Positions 57,581 through 64,000 of a stretch of 64,000 bases of DNA are shown here, piece by piece. The stretch comes from Cryptomeria japonica. Its lineage: Eukaryota; Streptophyta; Pinopsida; Cupressales; Cupressaceae. Every line of letters begins with the position of its first letter. Position 1 is the first letter of the stretch. The translations under genes were made by a program, and so were the position numbers. The stretch is taken from the NCBI RefSeq assembly GCF_030272615.1, contig NC_081411.1, positions 824,656,397 to 824,720,396 of the forward strand. Reading direction: 5' to 3'. The notes beneath the pieces are model-generated. The model was not told the DNA's origin, ran no database searches, and was given only the letters and a program-made list of their open reading frames with translations.

Positions 57581-58430
57581 TAAACAGCACATAACACAAT
57601 TATCTGTATGTGGAAACCCTATAAGGCAAAAACCACAGTGGGAAACCTTACCCACAATCAAATGATACTACTGTAGATAGTATGTGTGTACAATATGGAG
57701 TTTGCACATGCAGAAAGGCCAACTACCTAGAGCTCACTGCTCAATCACAAAATGGGAGTCAGACTAACTACTATTGAATGGTTAAATCCAATGATAATGT
57801 ACTAGTCAAAATAGCATCTTCATATGCTGGATTCAGTACTGGTTAAGTTTTGATTTGCCTTCTTCAAACCTTCCTTCAATCTTGAATGATGTCTGCGTGT
57901 ATACCTCTTCTTATATTCACATATACCTTATTATATTCCTCTTCCACTATCCTTATTACAATCTCACAAATGAGATCTTACATTTATACCAAAACCTAAG
58001 ACCAAATGAGTAGGTCGGCTCACTAAAAGATATTACAATAAAATCAATTACAAATGAATCAATATGCGATGTGTGATGTTGGTTCAATGCATTTACAACA
58101 ATGATGAATCATCTTCAAGATGTGTCGTGCTGATCTGGAATAGATATGCTTGTCAGTCCATAACCTACACCTATTTGTTGGTAAAAGAAAATATGCGAAC
58201 CCGATTAGACCAATGAACAAATCACAAAAACAAAGTGTCCAAACAATGTCTTCAACATAAATAAGTAATCTCCAAGTCATTCCAAGTGTCGGTGAACGAG
58301 ATATCGGTCACTGTGCATAAGTCACTAAACATGTCGGTGAACATAACCAAAGATCTCCAAGTATTTCTCAAATGTTGACAAGTGATGACATCAATGGAAA
58401 AACTATATCAACATATCCAAAATACCAACA
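57581..58430 (-). repeat. 5' LTR of element C, second part
   Basis: It continues the C LTR after D and matches 34375-35246. It ends AATACCAACA at 58430, followed by the TCTTG duplication. Confidence 0.87.
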
Positions 58431-59549
58431 TCTTGTTGATGCCATCAATCATCGACTAGAGAAACTGAAAGGAGATGTGATTAATCTACATTTCAAGTAT
58501 TATTCTATTCTTATGCATATGTTATTGTATGTCGGGCAAGCCAAAGGGCTATGGCCAGATGAGTTGTGCATTAGGGCATATGATAAAGCTGGGGTAAGGA
58601 AGCCTGTGTAGCTATGGGTATCTTCATGGGACCAAAGATACAACAACAACCAATACTGGCACCTCGAGGAATATTTTTTTAAGACATTACACAGATTATT
58701 GTGATACCGATGTGATCATGCTTTGTCTCCTGAAATTCAGAGATTCTTGAGGTCGGAGGATTATGGTGAATATATGGCAATTGAGCACAACTGGGGAGAT
58801 TTTTATTGTTTTTTGGATTGCACTCAAATAAGAGTGTATAGATTTGAGGGAAAACCATATATATTTCCTATCACTATGCCTAACAGAGTGGCATGCCTAG
58901 AGATTATTAGGTAGTTGTCAATAGTAAGTGCCCAACAGTTAACTAATCATGCAAAATAATTCATCGTGCCTAGATTACTTGTCTTTTTCAAACTTTATTA
59001 TCAAAATTTCAAAGAGTTACGATCTGCTACAAAATAAATTGGATTACTACAAGATGGTAGGAGACCCTAGGCCAAAATTTGATCCAGAAGGATACATAGG
59101 GGCAGCAAGGGCATCCCAGAAACTCAAAGCTAGAGAGCATGTATCACTCATACCTAATGATTTCATCATAAATATAAGAAGGGAAGAAGCTAATGAAAAA
59201 AGGGCTAAGTATGAGCGAGTGTTCCAAGCCTACAAATGGAAGCTTTTTTGAGGGAGAATAAATGAGGACATGCTTCAAAACATCAAAGATCCCTTAGACC
59301 AAGCAAATAAACTTATGGAGCATGAGCTAGAATTGCTTGAGGGAGTACCTACTTATGTTTATGGGAAGCACATCAAAATTCTCAGGGATACAGAGCCCTT
59401 GGCCCAATTGTCTCCTCAATTAGTTTCTAATGTTTTTCCAATTGACTCCCCTAAAGAAGAGTATCCTCTTGGATTTGAGGGTGGTATGCAGATGGATATG
59501 GTGATGGGATAGTACAATGTCCAAGATGTTGGAGATATAAGGATGTTTG
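58431..59549 (+). repeat. Repeat X, copy 2, third part
   Basis: It matches 5506-6187 and 12881-13330 of X1, and so spans the site where A sits in X1. It breaks at 59549, where LTR F starts. Confidence 0.85.
58436..59549 (+). pseudogene. Unrecognised ORF of repeat X, copy 2, middle part
   Basis: One frame covers LEKLKGDVINLHFKYYSI, MLLYVGQAKGLWPDELCIRA and IEHNWGDFYCFLDCTQIRVY, then GFEGKPYIF-like and SQKLKAREHVSLIP. Later it has KDPLDQANKLMEHELEL and PIDSPKEEYPLGFEGG. Several in-frame stops (for example TAG at 58609 and 58912) and small shifts break it. It has no insertion at the A target site. Function unknown. Confidence 0.68.
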
Positions 59550-61063
59550 TGTAGACATCTAAAAATGGTCAACGCTTACGGAGTCATACTTTAACATTGC
59601 TGCATTGCCTTATTTTAGGGTTTTTGCATCACATTAACATTTCTTCTATGTTGCACACTTGGTCTTTATCATTTGCAAGCATCGAGTCTTTCTTCTGCAT
59701 TCTTCATTTGTCTTGCTTTCAAATTTGGTCTTGTCAATAATAATCTTCAGTCATGATTTTGGTTGATCTTATCCTGTCGCATCAATGTGCGTGCTCATTT
59801 GGCATATTTTGACATCGTCAATTCGATTTCATTTTGGACATCATCAATCCTAATCTATAATGGAATTAGGGTTTTGTCCTCTTGTCAATCTTGTCATCTT
59901 GCGATTGATTCGTCATCAATCCTTATCAACTTGTCAATCTTGTCATTTTGCGATCAATTTGTCATCAATCTTGTCATCTTGCGATCGATTCGTCATCGAT
60001 CCTTATCAACTTGTCAATCTTGTCATTTTGTGATCGATTCATCATCGATCCTTGTCCTCTTCAATCATGTCAATTGGCACCTATCAATTTGATCTCTTTA
60101 TCAATCAAATCATTTATTAGCACTCATCCTTTGTCAATCAAAATCATGATCAAATCAACCCTACATCAATTATCTTTTGTCAAGACCTAATTTTTGTCCT
60201 TGCATTTCTAATTCATCTTCTAGGGTTTTATGATTTGTTCATTTAATCTTGTTTGTCATTTTCCCTCTAGGTTAAATAATTTATTTATTTATCCTAAGTC
60301 TTCTTGTCACAATTAAATATTTATTTAATTGGCTAATTAATTTCCCCTCTTTTTGTAAAATAATTAATGAATGAAAAATTATTAATTAATTTACCTAATT
60401 TTCATCAATTTCTAATTTCCTAATTTCTAATTCATCATTTCTAAACCTAATTTTCTATTTCTCCTATTTTTCTAATATTTCCCCTAATTTCATGGGAATG
60501 ACATTTCAATCTTGTCATAATTTGTCATAATTTGTCAATCAATCAATTTTGCATAGCAGTCTTCTCAATTTTGTCATAATTTGTCAATCAATCAATTTTG
60601 CATGTCAATCTTGTCATAATTTGTCATATTTGTCATCCTTGATTTGAAATTTCCTTTCAAATCTCTTCATGCTAATCTTGTCATCTCTCCAATTTGTATA
60701 TAAATTGGATGAGTTTCTTCAATCAAAGGATCAATTAATCACATTATTGAACTAATCACATTTTTCAGAGAATCAATCACTCTTCTAGTGTCCTTACGCT
60801 GCCATTTCATCTTGCTTTCATGCTATGCCTTTGCATTTGTAGGTGAGATCCACAAACAAAGCAATTTGAAGGAGAAAGAAGGACAATGGAGAATTATGGA
60901 GGAGACATTCGCGTTTGTAATGGTTTGCATTTGATTTGAATGTCTTGTTTTCATATCTCTATTGAATATGTTTTTAGGATTTCTTATCATTGCAATTTAG
61001 TTTTTGTGATTGAACTAGGCTAATGTTTATATTGCTTTGATGATTTCCAAATTCCTATCTACA
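59550..61063 (+). repeat. 5' LTR of element F
   Basis: TGTAGACATCTAAAAATGG to TATCTACA, 1,514 bp. It contains 47-base-type repeats with GATCGATTCGTCATCGATCC (59880-60080), many TTTGTCAT words at 60530-60630, and TATATAAAT at 60697-60705. Confidence 0.82.
60697..60705 (+). promoter_or_regulatory. TATA box candidate in LTR F
   Basis: TATATAAAT about 1,150 bases into the LTR. LTR F' has CTATAAATTGG at the matching place. Confidence 0.5.
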
Positions 61064-61067
61064 TTTT

Positions 61068-61086
61068 TGGTGAACCCGACATGAAC
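61068..61086 (+). other. Primer-binding-site candidate of element F
   Basis: TGGTGAACCCGACATGAAC, the same site as in E with one base changed. Confidence 0.65.
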
Positions 61087-63055
61087 TAACCATTTAACCA
61101 TGTTTTGAGTGCCTTTTGAGCTGATTTGCAGGTGAAAAACTCAAGAAACAGGGTGACCCAGAGCTTTCTGGACACTTATGCGCCTGTGTAGGAGGGATCT
61201 GTACCTATGTCAAGGCATTCTGCACCTGTGTCAAGGCATTCTGCACCTGTGTCAAGGCATTCTGCACCTGTGTTGAGACATTCTGCGCCTATGTAAGGCC
61301 AGAAACAGAGGTAAAATCAGTGCTTTTACTTGCAAATTACTTTGTTTTCATTCTGTTCTTATATTCTACTTTTCTTTGGTACTGATTCTCTGTGCAGCAC
61401 CTTGGCGTTACATGTGACGAAGACAAAAAAAATAAAAATGAAACTACTAACAAATCTTATGCAAGACACAGTCAAAGACTTTTATTAAAACATCTTGCAT
61501 GTGATTTTTAGAGTAGTTGCACATTTAGTTTCTTAAAGGTTAATGAACACCATGCATGCTTTGTTTGCTTTTAATTTGTTTGCATGTTTTAACCTTAGAA
61601 TTGGGCCTGCCTCCCGATTTGCCTGGCACTTTGCATAGGCATTGGTGAGAGGGAATGACCCTAAGTGGTGACGGGTTGAAGCCAAGCTCTTCCAAACCAC
61701 TCTAAATAACTGTGGATGCAACGAAAGTTGTAGAAAATGGGTGCTGGAATGGTATTGCGACGATTTATTCGCCAGATCAATACCCACCCGAATGGAAGCC
61801 CTTACTAGAATCTCTTGTTTTTAGAGGCCAAAATCCTTCTATCTGTTGGCTCAAGCATTGTGATACGCGCATGCCAAAGACACCTCTCATGTACTCCTTA
61901 GTTAGAGATAGCAAGTTCTTGGGAAGCGATGCCCCTTGAACTCGAAGCTTGGTATGCCCGAGAAGTGAGTGCACTATAAGGGGGAGCCAGTGCTACCAAG
62001 CGTCTAGCTATCTGTCTAAGTGTTGTATTTCGAGTAGAGGATTCAACAGATATCACCCTTGCCAACCATAGGATTTGTTGTAAATGTGCTTGATTGTCTT
62101 GAGTCAAAGTCAAACAAACATTTTGTCTTCCATGATTGTCAAAGGTTAAATCAAAAACAAACTTTCAAAAGTGCTCATAATCAACTTGGGTTTTCAAAAT
62201 CAACAACCTTCAATTCAAAACAAAATCCAAAAAAAAGTCCAAATTTGTCCAAGTATTCATCCAACATTTGAACATGGCTTGTCAAAACATTGAATATCTT
62301 TGTTTCAAAATTCATGTCACTTTAGGCTAGGTTTTGCATAGTCGCATTTAGGTCCTAGGGCATATTGTCATCTCCTTTCATTTTAGTCCTTTTCATTACA
62401 AGCATCCTCATTTTGCACTTAGGTCCAAAATCATTTCCCTAAGTTTGCATTTCATTGTCATATCTAAGCTAGATTTTCATTTAGGAGCCATTCGTGCATT
62501 ATTCTTGTCATGCTAAAATTAGGTCTTGCCTAGGTTGCATTTTGCATATTCCAAGTCATTGGTCTTCGCATATCCTTATCATTGTATTGTCATCTTGTCT
62601 TGGCTTCATCTTGTCATATCATATCCTTAGATTATTTTCATGTCATATCCTAAGTCATTGTCATAATCATTGCCTTCTTGCATTTAGTCTCAAAAATTTG
62701 GTTTGTCAAACTTAAAAAATCAAACACTTTGGATGATACCCTAAGTTGTTGTTAGGGAGTCTTGACCTTGTCTAAAACTTGTCCTTTCATTAATATCATT
62801 TTTGTCAAACCTAGCTTAGTATCCAAGCATATAGGTGAGACATTGTCAATTTGTCCTATTGTCATTTGGTCCTTTGTCCTTTAAGGTCTTGGCTTTATTT
62901 CAACTTCCCAAGGTTGAGTCTTTAGGTTTGCATTCCAAAAAGTTTGTCCAAATCTTGAAAAACAACAAAAACATAGGTTGCATTCTTGCCATAAGTTGCA
63001 TTGTCATCCTTTTAGGTTGCATTTGTCAATCCCATTAGTTGCATTGCATATTGAC
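61087..63055 (+). other. Leader of element F, no gene seen
   Basis: About 2 kb without a supportable ORF. It includes four 21-base repeats of GGCATTCTGCACCTGTGTCA type at 61199-61290 and a T-rich stretch with many TTGTCAT words. Confidence 0.55.
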
Positions 63056-64000
63056 ATGTTTGTTGAAATGAGATCTCAACCTTATTGCGAAGCCATGTCA
63101 TCACAATTAAGAAATCAATCATGTCAATCCAATCTCTACATGTCTCAGAACTTGGATCAAGCCTATCATGATGATGTAAATGTCCAAATACAAAAACTAG
63201 AGGAGAAACTAGCTCAAGAAAAGGAGATTTTGGAACAAAAAGTGAAAAACATTGAGAAGAATAGATCACAAATGTCCAAAATGTTTTGAAAATTTCCAGG
63301 TCGAAATCCAAAGATTGAGCTAATTGATGTAAGATCTCTTATTGAATGATCAGACATACCAGCTCTCCTCTCACAAATAGAGATGATGAAACAATTTCAA
63401 GAAAAGAGACAACAACATTATGTGCCTCCACAACAAGAACAAGAAGGTGTTTACTATCAATCAGATTTTCAACCATCACAACCAATTGTTCAACAGTTTG
63501 AACATTTCCAACAGACACAACCAATGGTCCAACATATTCAACCAACACAACCAATGGTCCAATTTCAACAATATGTCCAACCAACTATACAATGTCCACA
63601 AATAGTTCAACCAATGGTGGAATATCAACAAGTTCAATCAACACATCAATGTCAACAACCACAACCAAACATTCAAAAACAAAACTTGCAACATGCACCA
63701 AGCCAAATTTTGAACATGTCAAACCAATTTGATCAACATCTAGTTCGAAATCAAAACATGACATCAAACCAGAACCAACTCTATTCCAAACATGTTCAAA
63801 TTCCAGATACAACTATGTCAAAACCTCGAAAGAAAGGTGGCTTTATTGCAATGATCTTAAGGAAATTACCAAGTGAGTTCTTTGAGGAAGATCAAAATAA
63901 TACACTTATGTCTAGCAATGCCTCATCCCCCCGTAAACAAATTGACTCTCCAGTGGCATCTATCCCTACACCTTTAGAAGTTTCACAAGAACCTTCCATA
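63056..64000 (+). pseudogene. Gln-rich ORF of element F (start of the polyprotein, cut by window edge)
   Basis: From ATG 63056 one frame runs to the window end with TGA at 63287-63289 and 63347-63349. The first 75 residues include a coiled coil (VQIQKLEEKLAQEKEILEQK). A Gln/Pro/Val-rich part follows with repeats of QPMVQ (63500-63620), then KPRKKGGFIAMILRKLPSEF and a Ser-rich tail. It sits where gag should be, but I see no capsid or knuckle up to the edge. Confidence 0.6.

Larger units (their letters stand above)
34192..58430 (-). mobile_element. Element C: Ty1/copia retrotransposon, hosting E and D
   Basis: Minus strand, target duplication TCTTG. LTRs are 34192-35246 (3') and 58430-52554 (5', split by D at 52737-57575). 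The gag-pol interior (35620-52496) is split by E (39727-52437). Without the guests it is about 6.7 kb. It carries Gag, protease, integrase, RT and RNase H, so it belongs to the autonomous type, though decayed by stops and frameshifts. Confidence 0.9.
59550..64000 (+). mobile_element. Element F: Ty3/gypsy retrotransposon, 5' part
   Basis: The insertion in X2 follows ATGTTTG, so the duplication should be GTTTG. The other end is outside the window. The 5' LTR is 59550-61063, the primer site 61068-61086, the long leader to about 63055 and the start of a Gln-rich ORF from 63056. The primer site equals that of E but for one base, so it is probably a Tat-type relative. Confidence 0.78.

Noticed and set aside
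62494-62715. His/Cys-rich plus-strand ORF in the F leader
   Set aside because: It reflects repeated TTGTCAT/CATTGTCAT words in non-coding leader. No zinc-finger spacing.

Overview
The window reads as intergenic DNA from a large-genome land plant. I see no cellular housekeeping gene, rRNA, tRNA or CRISPR array. Almost every base belongs to LTR retrotransposons that lie inside one another. The plant assignment rests on the Ty1/copia and Ty3/gypsy lineages present (initiator-Met primer sites, a chromodomain element, a Tat-type element with a second RNase H) and on a captured plant mobile domain (PMD) gene. A gymnosperm is possible, but I cannot name a species. My labels are X1/X2, A to H and F', plus two remnants at the left edge.

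Layout. 1-2585: end of a chromodomain Ty3/gypsy element. 2586-3690: a Ty1/copia 5' end. 3893-14604: X1, a repeat carrying a long unrecognised ORF, split by element A (6188-12880, TSD GCAAG). 15577-21431: G, a Ty1/copia element on the minus strand with a truncated 5' LTR. 21432-25023: a scrambled gypsy zone made of LTR F', a leader with 305-bp tandem repeats, a 191-bp inverted LTR-end repeat and a full LTR of family H. 25024-59549: X2, a second copy of X, split by B (25453-32993, TSD GATGG) and by C (34192-58430, TSD TCTTG). C is itself split by E (39727-52437, TSD ATACC) and D (52737-57575, TSD TAACA). 59550-64000: F, a gypsy element that runs off the window.

How the parts fit. C and G are Ty1/copia elements that encode Gag, protease, integrase, reverse transcriptase and RNase H. 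A, B and D have LTRs of the same general build, the same initiator-Met primer site, the same block around the polypurine tract and the same hairpin at the end of the LTR, but no pol. They carry instead a coiled-coil protein with zinc knuckles (deleted in D) and a second ORF of about 1,000-1,170 codons. I do not recognise the second ORF. It has a globular N-terminal part, then basic, acidic and coiled-coil parts. The X ORF looks like a distant relative of it. My inference is a lineage of large non-autonomous elements that use the machinery of C/G-like partners and have kept a long protein of unknown role.

E is a Tat-type gypsy element. Its pol keeps one frame for 1,854 codons, and it carries on its antisense strand a three-exon PMD gene whose two introns restore frame exactly. 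Most ORFs in the window are broken by single nonsense changes more than by frameshifts, as expected of silenced, methylated retrotransposons.
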